A stretch of 64,000 bases of DNA from Kribbella sp. VKM Ac-2568 (GTDB taxonomy: Bacteria; Actinomycetota; Actinomycetes; Propionibacteriales; Kribbellaceae), in NCBI RefSeq assembly GCF_004345365.1, contig NZ_SLVF01000002.1:620001-684000 (forward strand), written 5' to 3'. The notes under the pieces are model-generated. The model had not been told where the DNA came from, ran no database searches, and saw only the letters and a list, made by a program, of their open reading frames with translations. Position 1 is the first letter of the stretch. Every line of letters starts with the position of its first letter. Both the position numbers and the translations under genes were made by a program. Below, in pieces: positions 17,325-25,829 of this stretch.

Positions 17325-17405
17325 GTTCTCAGTCCCCTACTCCGAGCCCAGAGCGTCAGGATGCACCGAACCGGCAGCCTCTGGCCTCACCCATCCGGGA
17401 TGAAA
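16593..17405 (-). repeat. Direct repeat copy B (membrane gene plus 5' flank)
   Basis: Partner of the repeat at 13499-14304, same orientation, about 3.1 kb away. The two copies bracket the F420 monooxygenase remnant, the sigma factor and the DUF899 gene. Confidence 0.85.
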
Positions 17406-17445
17406 CCGGCCGGCCTCGGCCAGGGCCATGCTGCGTCCAGACGTT

Positions 17446-18069
17446 CTACGAGGTTGGGGCTGTAGCTGCCCTACTTCGCCTACTTCGCTCCCCGGCATCG
17501 AGTTCCGAAGCCAAGACTCGTAGGTCCCAGGCGGCGGTGCCGCGCCAGTTGAGCCTGAAGGCGGCAGCCATCAGCTCGTCGGGGTCGAAGGTGTGTCCTG
17601 CTCGGCGCAACTCCAGGAGCCCATCGGTCACCAGGGACCGGTCGCAGGGGTGCGTCAGGCCGGTACCGCTGTTGATCAGGTCGGTGAATGTCTCCATGGC
17701 TGCCCAGACGTCGGGATCATCGACGACTCGGTCCGGCACGGGGATGACAGCGCCCGCGAGCCGCTCGGGCCGGAACGCGCTGATCCAGGCCTTCAGGCCG
17801 GGGTGCGCGCCGACCACGACGATGGCTGTCGCCTGCCTGATCTCCTCCGCCTCCGCCAAGGACTTCAGATCCGGCGTACAGATGACAACCGGACCGGGGA
17901 CGACGCGGACCGTCCCCACGCTCAGATTCACCCCGGCCCACTGCCCCTGAGCCCGGGCGAGCGCCCATCCGAGAGCGGCGACGACACCATCCGCGAGACG
18001 GACCGAGGAGGCCACATAGGCGCGATCGAGCTGGCGCACCTCTTCGATCATCATCAGTCGCTCGCTCAC
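17446..18069 (-). CDS. Conserved hypothetical protein, second gene of a pair
   Basis: A 207-residue protein I do not recognise. It reads as soluble alpha/beta with no signal peptide or membrane segment, and the C-terminus is basic. GTG 18069 overlaps the stop of the 89-residue gene upstream (GTGA), so the two are coupled and probably act together. No catalytic motif is visible. Confidence 0.65.
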   Translation of the reverse strand: MSERLMMIEEVRQLDRAYVASSVRLADGVVAALGWALARAQGQWAGVNLSVGTVRVVPGPVVICTPDLKSLAEAEEIRQATAIVVVGAHPGLKAWISAFRPERLAGAVIPVPDRVVDDPDVWAAMETFTDLINSGTGLTHPCDRSLVTDGLLELRRAGHTFDPDELMAAAFRLNWRGTAAWDLRVLASELDAGERSRRSRAATAPTS

Positions 18070-18335
18070 TTGCTCTCATCGTTTCCCGGTTCAGGCTCGA
18101 CGGCGATCCATTCGGTCGGTGCCGACGTCGTCGCGTCCGGAACTCGGCGAATCTCGACGACTTCGATGCCCAGGGCCCGGAGTCGTGACAGCAGGCCATA
18201 GAGGGCCGACTGATCCGGGATGCCGTAGACGATGGTGTTCACCTGATCGACCGCCAGTGTCACGACGTGCAAGTCTCGAAGGTCTTGCTCCGGTACGGCG
18301 CCCGCCACGCGCAGCTCGTACGTCGTATCGACCAT
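18066..18335 (-). CDS. Small conserved hypothetical protein, first gene of a pair
   Basis: An 89-residue acidic protein starting at ATG 18335 (MVDTTYELRV). The core VTLAVDQVNTIVYGIPDQSALYGLL followed by RALGIEVVEIRRV reads as a compact beta-alpha-beta-beta unit. It overlaps the 207-residue gene by four bases. It is divergent from the large LuxR regulator, with about 250 bp between the starts. Function unknown; a regulatory or adaptor role is conceivable because of size and context. Confidence 0.65.
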   Translation of the reverse strand: MVDTTYELRVAGAVPEQDLRDLHVVTLAVDQVNTIVYGIPDQSALYGLLSRLRALGIEVVEIRRVPDATTSAPTEWIAVEPEPGNDESK

Positions 18336-18585
18336 CGAACCCACTCCGTCCCAACGTGTGCGTCGACGGTCGCAAGGACGACGTGACGCGGCTTCATCCC
18401 GGTGGGGTGAACTGCCTGGCACGATCCGGGCCGGCTGGACATATCGAGGTCGCACCGTCTCGAAATGTCTGGCTATCGGATGGGAACACTGGTCTTAATG
18501 GCGAATCCGTGGTGTCGTCTTAGTGCGGCTTCACTGTTGGCCCCTCCCCGAAGCGATCGGTGTCGCCGCGTCGCTAGGAGGGCAC

Positions 18586-21312
18586 GTGCCAGGCGATCCG
18601 CAAGCAAGAGGAGTGGAACCAGAACGTAGTAGACCGTGGGTACCGGTCGAAGAAGGTCTGCTGGGATCCGCAGCCCGGATCTCGCCGATCCCACCAGGAA
18701 CAGTGTTGCGGCGACGTCTTATCGAGCTTGTCAGTCAGGGGGTTCAGCGGCCGCTCACCGTGGTCAGTGCGCCGGCGGGATTCGGCAAGACGATGCTGCT
18801 GGAGTCGTGGGAAGCGCTGTCCAAGGGCCCGGACCTGATCAGCTGGATCGCGCTGAACGCCACCACCGATCAGCCTGCGGCCCTGCTGGAATCCGTCGTC
18901 GACGGCCTGCATCGCAGGAGCGCAACCCTGTCCGACGAACCGGTGCTGTTCGCACCCGAAGACCAACCAGGACAACCGACTCCCACGCATCTGGCCGTGG
19001 TCGAGCAGCAGCAGCTGGTCCTCGTGGTCGACTGCGGCGATCTCACGGTCACCCCTGCGTTCGGGCAGACCCTCCATCGCCTCGTCCACGGCAACGCAGG
19101 ACGAGTACGCATCGTGCTCCTGACGAGATCGGACCCACCTGTCCCCCTGCACCTCTACCGGCTGGCGGGCACCGTTGCCGAGATTCGCGCTGCCGATCTG
19201 GTCTTCACGACGGAAGAGGCCGGCGAGCTGATGCGGCTGCAGAACCTCGACCTGGCGCCCACGGATCTCGCAGTGCTCCTGGAGCGGACCGACGGCTGGC
19301 CCGCGGGCCTGATGTTCGCAGCCTTGACCCTGGCCGGGAAGACCGACCCGGCACGGGCCATCCGGGAATTCCGCGGCGACACCGGGAACGTCTCGGCCTA
19401 CCTCATGTCGGAGGTCCTCGACGCACAGCCGACGGCACTGCGGGAGTTCCTGCTCCGGACCTGCATCGTGGACGAGGTCCGACCGGCCCTGGCCAAAGCG
19501 CTGACAGGGCGCCCCTGTGACCGTCGCTCGCTGGAATTCATCGCCCACGGCAACTCTTTCATCCAACCCATTCCCGGGACCGATGAGTCCTACAGCTACC
19601 AGTCGCTGTTCCGCGAGTTCCTCCGCGCCCAACTGTTGTTCGAGCGGCCGACCCTCGCTCTGGCCCTGCACCACACCGCAGCCACCTGGTTCGCGCAGAA
19701 CGGTCAGCGGCTCGAGGCGATCCAGCACGCCATCACGGCTCGGCGGTGGCGCGATGCAGCCCGCTACCTGGTGGAAGATCTCGACTTCGCGGGACTCCTG
19801 GTCGGGCGCCAACGCCGGCTGCTGACAACGTTGTTCGCCGGCCTGCCCGATGACCTGGAGGGCGCCGAGGCCGCGATCGTGAGAGCGACCAGCGCGCTCG
19901 CCGAGTTCGACGTCGCCCGCTCGACGTCGGAGCTCCGCAGAGCACGCGACTGGCTGGACCATGACGTCTCCACCCCGGCCCGGGCATCCGAGCTCGCGAT
20001 CACGGTGCTGCAGGCGGTCTGCGCGAGCCTCGGAACGGACGTCAACGCCGGGCTGGACGCCGTACTGGCTGCCGAGGCCGCGCTGCGGGCAGCATCCGGG
20101 GAACCGGTCATCGCTCGCCCGGACCTGAGGCTGCTCATGGCCGGGTGCAAAGGCCGCGTCCTGCTCCAGCGCGGAGACTTCCCGGCCGCGCTGGCGGCCT
20201 TCACCGAAGGCGTCGCCATTGCAGAAACGGTGGGGGTGCACGAGGCGCTGGCCGATTTCCTGGGGATGTCCGCCCTGGTGGAGGCGGTCTGGGGACACCT
20301 TCGACGAGCCTCCGAGCTCGCCGCGCACGCGACCGCACTGGCGGAATCAGGCGCGCAGCCCGACGAGCCGCAGTCGGCCATCGTGGCGCAGGCCTGGATC
20401 AGTACCGACCGGGGTGAGCTGACCGAGGCCCAGGATCTGGTGCATCGCGCCGCTGAAGCAGCGCCGACCCACGACGCCCACGTCCTCGCCGCCGCGCTGG
20501 CTCTGATCAGGGCCAGACTGCTCCGGGGCGGAGGCGAGACCGACCTCGCCGGTGCCGAACTGCGGGCCGCGAGCAACAGCTACGGCAGCCGGCACGACGG
20601 CTGGCTCAACCAGTCCCTGATCGTCGACGAGGCCAAGACGCTGGTCGCGCAGCATCTGCCCCGCGAGGCCATCAAGGTGATCGAGCACTCCCCGGGACGC
20701 GACCAGGTCGGATCGCTCCTGGTACTGCGGCGAGCTGCCATCGAGGCCGGCGAGCGAAAGCCCCCTCTGCCCCGAGCTGCCACGCACCGCACCGTCCCGC
20801 TCGAAACGCAAGTGGACAGCTGGCTGGTCCAAGCCGCGGAATCACTCAGGACCGGCGACTCCGGCCGCGGCGGGCTCTGCCTGGAGCGTGCCCTACGGCT
20901 GGCTGCCCCCGAGCAACTGCGCCGTCCGTTCACAGAGGCGGCTCCGTCGGTACAACGGCTGCTCCAGCCCACTGGTGAGCTCGTGACGCGGCACCCATGG
21001 CTCCGCGCACCAGATCACCTACGCGCCCACGACCGAGCGATCGGACGCTCAGGTCATCAGCTGGGCCATGCGCCGGCCGACGTGGCTCGGGTTGTTCCCC
21101 TCACATGCAAGGAGCACGAGGTCCTGGAGTACCTGGCCGACCTGCTGACCACCGAGGAGATCGCCGCCACCATGTACGTCTCGGTCAACACGGTCCGCAG
21201 CCACGTCCGGAGCATCCTTCGCAAACTGAGCGCATCACGCCGCAACGAGGCCGTCCGCCGGGCGTGGGAGCTCGGGCTCCTGCCCGCACGCCAACCAGGT
21301 CTGACGCAGTAA
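18586..21312 (+). CDS. MalT-like LuxR-family (LAL) transcriptional regulator
   Basis: A 908-residue ATP-dependent regulator of the MalT/LAL class. The N-terminal STAND-type ATPase has Walker A APAGFGKT with K68 and a Walker-B-like VLVVDCGDL. A long helical-repeat sensor (about 370-800) follows, and a C-terminal LuxR helix-turn-helix occupies the last 65 residues (LTCKEHEVLEYLADLLTTEE onward). Start GTG 18586 is chosen because AGGAGGG lies four bases upstream; the frame is open from GTG 18523. No metabolic operon follows directly, so the regulated genes and inducer are unknown. Confidence 0.88.
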   Translation: MPGDPQARGVEPERSRPWVPVEEGLLGSAARISPIPPGTVLRRRLIELVSQGVQRPLTVVSAPAGFGKTMLLESWEALSKGPDLISWIALNATTDQPAALLESVVDGLHRRSATLSDEPVLFAPEDQPGQPTPTHLAVVEQQQLVLVVDCGDLTVTPAFGQTLHRLVHGNAGRVRIVLLTRSDPPVPLHLYRLAGTVAEIRAADLVFTTEEAGELMRLQNLDLAPTDLAVLLERTDGWPAGLMFAALTLAGKTDPARAIREFRGDTGNVSAYLMSEVLDAQPTALREFLLRTCIVDEVRPALAKALTGRPCDRRSLEFIAHGNSFIQPIPGTDESYSYQSLFREFLRAQLLFERPTLALALHHTAATWFAQNGQRLEAIQHAITARRWRDAARYLVEDLDFAGLLVGRQRRLLTTLFAGLPDDLEGAEAAIVRATSALAEFDVARSTSELRRARDWLDHDVSTPARASELAITVLQAVCASLGTDVNAGLDAVLAAEAALRAASGEPVIARPDLRLLMAGCKGRVLLQRGDFPAALAAFTEGVAIAETVGVHEALADFLGMSALVEAVWGHLRRASELAAHATALAESGAQPDEPQSAIVAQAWISTDRGELTEAQDLVHRAAEAAPTHDAHVLAAALALIRARLLRGGGETDLAGAELRAASNSYGSRHDGWLNQSLIVDEAKTLVAQHLPREAIKVIEHSPGRDQVGSLLVLRRAAIEAGERKPPLPRAATHRTVPLETQVDSWLVQAAESLRTGDSGRGGLCLERALRLAAPEQLRRPFTEAAPSVQRLLQPTGELVTRHPWLRAPDHLRAHDRAIGRSGHQLGHAPADVARVVPLTCKEHEVLEYLADLLTTEEIAATMYVSVNTVRSHVRSILRKLSASRRNEAVRRAWELGLLPARQPGLTQ

Positions 21313-21470
21313 TCGCCAAGCCTCGGACATCACTCGTGCCGAGGGCGCGATCCGCACCATCGATGCGTCTTCGGTCGCTCTCATCGAAGCCGGCCATAGC
21401 CTTGCCGGCAGGGTTCTCACCGAACCTGGTGCGACTGTGTCCATGACCGCTGACGAGAACGGAGCTGTTC

Positions 21471-22388
21471 GTGAGTGAGAGTGCCAAGCCCATCCTGTCC
21501 GACGACGTGGCGCAAGCTCTGACCGAAGGTCGTGCGGTCGTCGCGCTGGAGTCGACGATCTTCTCGACTCTCGGGCTGCCCGCCCCCGCGAACGCCGATG
21601 CACTCGAACTCTGCAAGCAAGCAGTCCTCGACCAGGGCGCCACACCGGCTGTGGCCGCGATCCTCGACGGCCGGCCACACGTCGGCCTCTCCTCAGACGA
21701 AGAGAAGAGAGTGCTGCAGGGCACGCGGAAGGTCGCAGAGCGCGATCTGTCGGTGGCGCAAGCGCAAGGATGGGATGTCGGCGTGACCACGGTCTCGGCC
21801 ACGGTGGCGCTGGCCCACGCAGCGGGCATCTCGGTCTTCGCCACCGGCGGCATCGGAGGCGTCCATCGCGGATCAGAACTCAGCGGGGACATCTCGGCTG
21901 ACCTCGACGCCATCGCCAACCACCCGGTCATCACCGTCTGCGCCGGCGCCAAGGCGTTCCTCGACCTGCCGCGAACACTGGAGTACCTCGAGACCGTCGG
22001 CGTCCCGGTCCTCGGCTGGCAGCACGACTGGTTCCCGGCCTTCTATACGCGGTCGAGTGGTTTGCCGATTCCTCACCGAGTCGACGACGAGCGAGTGGTC
22101 TGCGACGTTCTCCGCCTCCGCGCGCGGCCGGCCACCGGAGTCCTGCTGACCGTACCGATCCCCGTCGACGACGAGATCCCGGAGTCGCGAATCAACGCCG
22201 TACTCACCGCCGCGTTGGACTCGAGTGCTCGTGCGGGGGTCACCGGTCCAGCCGTCACGCCGTACGTCCTCGAACGGATCGAGAAGGAAACAGACGGGCA
22301 GAGCGTCCCCGCGAACCTCGCGCTAGCCCGCAACAACGCCGCCATCGCAGCCCGGGTGGCCGTCGCACTCGCGTCCCCCGCAGTCTGA
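21471..22388 (+). CDS. psuG: Pseudouridine-5'-phosphate glycosidase
   Basis: Cleaves pseudouridine 5'-phosphate to uracil and ribose 5-phosphate, in pseudouridine breakdown. It is 305 residues, the normal length. The conserved ALESTIFS segment carries E27, the central block VTTVSATVALAHAAGI is present, K161 in CAGAKAFLDLPRTLEYLE matches the catalytic lysine, and the substrate loop FPAFYTRSSG follows. GTG 21471 has CGGAGC upstream. The kinase gene (psuK) usually found beside it is not in the window, so pseudouridine phosphate must come from an unlinked kinase. Confidence 0.92.
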   Translation: MSESAKPILSDDVAQALTEGRAVVALESTIFSTLGLPAPANADALELCKQAVLDQGATPAVAAILDGRPHVGLSSDEEKRVLQGTRKVAERDLSVAQAQGWDVGVTTVSATVALAHAAGISVFATGGIGGVHRGSELSGDISADLDAIANHPVITVCAGAKAFLDLPRTLEYLETVGVPVLGWQHDWFPAFYTRSSGLPIPHRVDDERVVCDVLRLRARPATGVLLTVPIPVDDEIPESRINAVLTAALDSSARAGVTGPAVTPYVLERIEKETDGQSVPANLALARNNAAIAARVAVALASPAV

Positions 22389-22477
22389 CGCAGGTGTTCG
22401 CGCGGACGATCGATCGAGCCGACGGACGCGCGGTTGATCTTGCGTGAGTTCGACGACGGTCGTTTGGCAGCTGGGTC

Positions 22478-22490
22478 GGGACCTCTGTCC
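22478..22490. promoter_or_regulatory. Candidate DevR-type box (degenerate)
   Basis: GGGACCTCTGTCC, an interrupted palindrome 55 bp before the small membrane protein at 22545. It is the leftmost member of the recurring GGGAC-type sites and marks the left limit of the island. Confidence 0.4.
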
Positions 22491-22544
22491 ATAGCGAGCC
22501 CGGTGACGTCATCGCAGGCTTGAGGTAGGAGGAGGTGGGGTCTG

Positions 22545-22928
22545 ATGAGATTGAGGACAAGAGATGTCTTCGCGAGCATTCTGCTCGTCCTGGTCGCCAT
22601 CCCGTACGTCGGCTACCTCGTCAACGGTGAGATGCCCTTCGTCAAGGATGCAAGGGGAATGTCGGCCGTCGGCCTGGTCCTCGCCACTGTGGCATTCCTG
22701 GTGGTGTGGCGCGGCGACCGTCAGAACAAGGTCTGGTGGTTCACTGCTTTGGTTACGACGTCCCTGGCGCTTGGAGTGGTGGCTCTGGCTCTCGCCGAGA
22801 CGGCCGCGGCGGAGGCGATGTTGGGAGTCTTCATGGCCTCGATCCTGGTCGTCTGGGCGGTCGAAATGATCGATCGTGCGATCAATGGGGACGGTCTGAG
22901 ATCCGCCACGCCACCACGACACGGGTGA
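22545..22928 (+). CDS. Small integral membrane protein
   Basis: A 127-residue protein with four hydrophobic helices (about 9-27, 40-55, 63-85, 91-110) and a short polar C-terminus. GGAGGAGG lies upstream of ATG 22545. I do not recognise a family. It has a degenerate DevR-type box in front, so it may be the first gene of the island. Confidence 0.7.
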   Translation: MRLRTRDVFASILLVLVAIPYVGYLVNGEMPFVKDARGMSAVGLVLATVAFLVVWRGDRQNKVWWFTALVTTSLALGVVALALAETAAAEAMLGVFMASILVVWAVEMIDRAINGDGLRSATPPRHG

Positions 22929-23042
22929 GCCAGGATGAGGTTGAGGCGCAGGGATCAGCTGGCCACCGCTGGCATGCTCGAGATGCGGGACCGGCGGGCG
23001 CACCTCGCGGTCGCCGACGAAAGAACGCAAGGGAGATCTCTG

Positions 23043-23552
23043 ATGACCAGGAAGGTTCTCGTGGTCTATGCCACCAAGGCGGGGGCGACCGCAGGCATCG
23101 CCACTGCTATCGGCGCCGAGCTCCGCAGGGGCGGGCACGAGGTCGATGTCTGCGAGGCCACTGGGGTTGGCCCCATTGCCAAGTACGACGTTGTCATCGT
23201 CGGAAGTGCGATCTACATGAGGCGTTGGCGTCCGGAGGCGGTCGACTTCCTCCGCAAGCACGTCCACGAACTGCGGGACCGCCAGGTGTGGTTGTTCCAC
23301 AGTGGCCCGGTCGGACCGGACAAGGACCAGGCTCAGGCGATGCCGCGGAAGGTCGCACGGCTTGCCCGGAAGATCGGCGCTACTCCTGCGACCACGTTCG
23401 CCGGACGACTCGAACCGGAGACCGCGAAGGGCTTCCTCGCCAAGCACATCGCCCAGGGCAACCTGGCCGCGGATTCCCGCGAGTGGTTGCGGATCGCTGA
23501 CTGGGCGAACGACATCAGCAGTGCGATCTCAGCTGTCGAACACACTCCTTAG
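23043..23552 (+). CDS. Flavodoxin-domain protein (HemG-like)
   Basis: A 169-residue FMN protein of the flavodoxin/menaquinone-dependent protoporphyrinogen oxidase type. The N-terminal VVYATKAGATAGIA matches the phosphate-binding T/S-x-T-G-x-T loop of flavodoxins, and VVIVGSAIYMRRWRPEAV matches the HemG region. Start ATG 23043 with GGGAGA upstream; the frame is open further left, but those residues do not belong to the fold. Probably an electron carrier or oxidoreductase in the low-oxygen programme. Confidence 0.8.
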   Translation: MTRKVLVVYATKAGATAGIATAIGAELRRGGHEVDVCEATGVGPIAKYDVVIVGSAIYMRRWRPEAVDFLRKHVHELRDRQVWLFHSGPVGPDKDQAQAMPRKVARLARKIGATPATTFAGRLEPETAKGFLAKHIAQGNLAADSREWLRIADWANDISSAISAVEHTP

Positions 23553-23618
23553 CACCCAGTTCCAGATCGCATCGATCCGGTCGAGCCGCAGCAGCACGAG
23601 GAACGCCACCCGGTTCTG

Positions 23619-23655
23619 AGGCCGAAGTCTGGCCAGGCAGGGACTTTCGGCCCTG
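23619..23655. promoter_or_regulatory. Tandem DevR-type boxes before a universal stress protein gene
   Basis: GGGACTTTCGGCCCTG at 23640-23655 is a near-consensus copy. A weaker copy in the other orientation, AGGCCGAAGTCTG, begins at 23619, 21 bp (two helical turns) away. The USP gene starts 61 bp further right. Confidence 0.7.
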
Positions 23656-23716
23656 GGGCCCCGTTCGTCTCGGACGGACCGTAGAAGTGCGGCGACGATC
23701 GAGAGGCGGCTCTGCA

Positions 23717-24499
23717 ATGACGAACAGGTCCGTGGTGGTAGCCATCGACGGCTCGGCGACCGCCGAGCGAGCGATCAGCTGGGCGGCCGCTGAAGCCGCG
23801 TCGCTGGGGACTTCGCTGCGCCTCGTCCATGCCTTCGCCTGGCCGTTGGCCGCGGTACCGCGGTGCCGAAGGGAGATCGACCCCGGCCTGGCCGAGGTCG
23901 CGGACCTGGTGATCAGTCGATCCCGCGAGATCGCGCAGGAGCTCGAGCCGGACCTGGACGTCGAGGCCGGCCGGATACCAGGCTTCCTGACGCCTGTGAT
24001 GATCGAGGAGTCCCGGCACGCTCAACTGCTGGTGATCGGCAGCAGAGGGCTGACCGGAGCGCCCGGGACGATGACCTGCTCGACAGCGCTCGATCTCGCA
24101 GCCGCCGCCTACTGCCCGATCGTTGTGATCTGCCCCGACCACGGCCGTCGTGCCGGTGGTCCCGTGGTTGTCGGCCAGGACGGCTCCCCCGCCAGTACTG
24201 CGGCGTTGGCGCTGGGCACGGACTATGCGGAGCGGCACCACGCAGTACTACGGGTCGTCAACGACTGCAGGCCTGCCGAGGAACTGCTACGGCAATCCGC
24301 CGAAGCACAACTGATCGTCCTCGGCGCACGTGGCTGCGGTGGTTTCGAGGGACAACTGCTCGGCTCCGTGAGCCAGACGGTGTTGCATCAGGCGAGCTGC
24401 CCGGTGGCCGTCATGCCCACTGCGGCGATCAATCGGCAGATACCTGTCGGCGGACCACAGCCACTGGGCATCTTGAGTGCCGCAGCAGACTTTGGCTGA
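23717..24499 (+). CDS. Universal stress protein, two UspA domains
   Basis: A 260-residue tandem USP. Domain 1 (about 1-140) begins VVVAIDGSATAERAI and has the nucleotide loop VIGSRGLTGAPGTM. Domain 2 (about 148-240) is shorter, with VVGQDGSPAST and GARGCGGFEGQLLGSVSQTV. Preceded by a tandem DevR-type box. Such proteins bind ATP and restrain growth or protect cells in stasis. The last 71 bp overlap the 3' end of the next, convergent USP gene. Confidence 0.88.
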   Translation: MTNRSVVVAIDGSATAERAISWAAAEAASLGTSLRLVHAFAWPLAAVPRCRREIDPGLAEVADLVISRSREIAQELEPDLDVEAGRIPGFLTPVMIEESRHAQLLVIGSRGLTGAPGTMTCSTALDLAAAAYCPIVVICPDHGRRAGGPVVVGQDGSPASTAALALGTDYAERHHAVLRVVNDCRPAEELLRQSAEAQLIVLGARGCGGFEGQLLGSVSQTVLHQASCPVAVMPTAAINRQIPVGGPQPLGILSAAADFG

Positions 24500-25283
24500 C
24501 GGATCCGAGCAGCAGGCCGGTCACCCCGCCGCGTCCGCGTGAGCCGACGACCAGGAGCGACGTGTCATCGGTCAGCTCGGCCAACGCCGTGGCTGGGCGG
24601 CCTTCGATGACCTTGGTACGCACCGCCACCCCCGGATACTTGTCCGCGTAGGTACTGATGTTCTCGACCAACCAGTCCTGCAACAGCGCGCGCATCTCCG
24701 TGATCGGGGCGTCATGCCGCTCCTGCGGCTGCCAGCAGTAGGCCACAGTCAGCGGTGCGTCGTGGCGAGCCGCCTGCTCGAAGGCAAAGGCGACCGCATC
24801 CTCGGAGTCCGCGGAACCATCCATACCGACCAGGATCGGGCCGTTCCTCGCTTCACCGCGGACGACTACTACCGGGCAGGCCGCCTTGGCGGTCACGGTG
24901 CTGGCGACGGATCCCAGTACCGCTGCCGTCAGCTTGTTGTCGAACTTCGTGCCGACAACCACCATCTGAGCGTCGGCCGCTTCCGTGAGGATCGCGTCGA
25001 CCGCACCCTCGTGCACCAGCCAGCCGGATCCCGCCTGGTAGCCGAGCCGGTCGCGGACGAATTCGACCGCCGCATCCAGCTCCGCCTGGTACTGATCGAC
25101 GGGTGGCTCGGGGATGGATCCCTCAGCAGTCGCGGGCCATTCGCTCGCCTGGTTCAGGTAGGCACGCACCACTCGTACTGCGAGCCCTCCGGCCCGTGCC
25201 GCCTCGACGGCCCAGCGCAGCGCGATCTGGCTCTCCGATGTCCCGTCGACACCCACCACGACGCGCTTCGACGACTCCTGCAT
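24429..25283 (-). CDS. Universal stress protein, two UspA domains
   Basis: A 284-residue tandem USP starting at ATG 25283 with GGGAGC upstream. Domain 1 begins VVVGVDGTSESQIAL and domain 2 begins ILVGMDGSADSEDAV; the G-x2-G-x9-G-S/T loop of domain 2 is VVGSRGRGGVTGLLLGS. It shares 71 bp of 3' sequence with the convergent USP gene at 23717-24499. Its likely DevR-type box (25378) lies inside the end of the gene upstream, so it can be induced separately from the long operon on the same strand. Confidence 0.88.
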   Translation of the reverse strand: MQESSKRVVVGVDGTSESQIALRWAVEAARAGGLAVRVVRAYLNQASEWPATAEGSIPEPPVDQYQAELDAAVEFVRDRLGYQAGSGWLVHEGAVDAILTEAADAQMVVVGTKFDNKLTAAVLGSVASTVTAKAACPVVVVRGEARNGPILVGMDGSADSEDAVAFAFEQAARHDAPLTVAYCWQPQERHDAPITEMRALLQDWLVENISTYADKYPGVAVRTKVIEGRPATALAELTDDTSLLVVGSRGRGGVTGLLLGSVSQSLLRHSRCPVAVVRRQVSAD

Positions 25284-25362
25284 CACGTCAGCTCCCTCAT
25301 CGATTCGGCATTTCCCGGCACCCCCACCATGCCAAGCCGATCGCCGTTTGGGCAGGGTCGTG

Positions 25363-25818
25363 CTACCTCGATCGCCGGGGACCTTCGGCCGGCTCGTTGG
25401 CCACGACGACGCCACCGAAGACGGCCAGCCCGTGCACGTTCAGGATCGGCGCATCGGCCGGCAGCACCTTGTCCCCGCGGGTTCGGTCGTCGAACCCGCC
25501 GAAGATCGGCTTGCCGGACAGCGCCAGCCGCCATCGCTTCGGGACCAGGACCTCCACGCCGCCGAAGACAGCGACGGTGTCGACGGTCGCCTCGTCGTCG
25601 ATGTGAGCCTCCCGCAGGTCCAGAGTGACCGCGCCGAACACCGCCGTCGCATCGGCCCTGGTCAGATGCTGGGAGACATCCTTGGTTCTGGTCTCCCCGA
25701 ACAGCGCGACCGAGCTGCCCTCGCGGGCGCGGGCGCCGTACTTCCGGCAGAGACCGAACCCCAGGGCAATTCCGAGGATGACGCTCCAGGCGAGGACGAT
25801 CGGACGTAATCGCTTCAT
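25363..25818 (-). CDS. LiaF-like (DUF2154) surface protein, short form
   Basis: A 151-residue protein with one N-terminal transmembrane helix (about 7-24) and a C-terminal LiaF/cell-wall-active-antibiotic-response beta domain built of FGG repeats (AVFGAVTLDLREA, VAVFGGVEVLVP, GLAVFGGVVVANEP). It is a clear paralogue of the protein at 30343-31041 but lacks its first membrane segments. ATG 25818 has AAGGAGT upstream. It is the last gene of the six-gene pyruvate:ferredoxin oxidoreductase operon. The DUF2154 fold is known from membrane-stress systems; its role here is unknown. Confidence 0.8.
   Translation of the reverse strand: MKRLRPIVLAWSVILGIALGFGLCRKYGARAREGSSVALFGETRTKDVSQHLTRADATAVFGAVTLDLREAHIDDEATVDTVAVFGGVEVLVPKRWRLALSGKPIFGGFDDRTRGDKVLPADAPILNVHGLAVFGGVVVANEPAEGPRRSR
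25378..25392. promoter_or_regulatory. DevR-type box inside the 3' end of a coding region
   Basis: GGGACCTTCGGCCGG, 95 bp before the USP start at 25283 (minus strand). It lies within the final codons of the short LiaF-like gene, where it reads GPR near the C-terminus. Confidence 0.55.
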
Positions 25819-25829
25819 GGCTGACTCCT

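Noticed and set aside
13499-17405. Composite transposon bounded by the two 0.8-kb repeats
   Set aside because: The repeated unit is a membrane-protein gene with no transposase, terminal inverted repeats or target duplication; plain gene duplication explains it.
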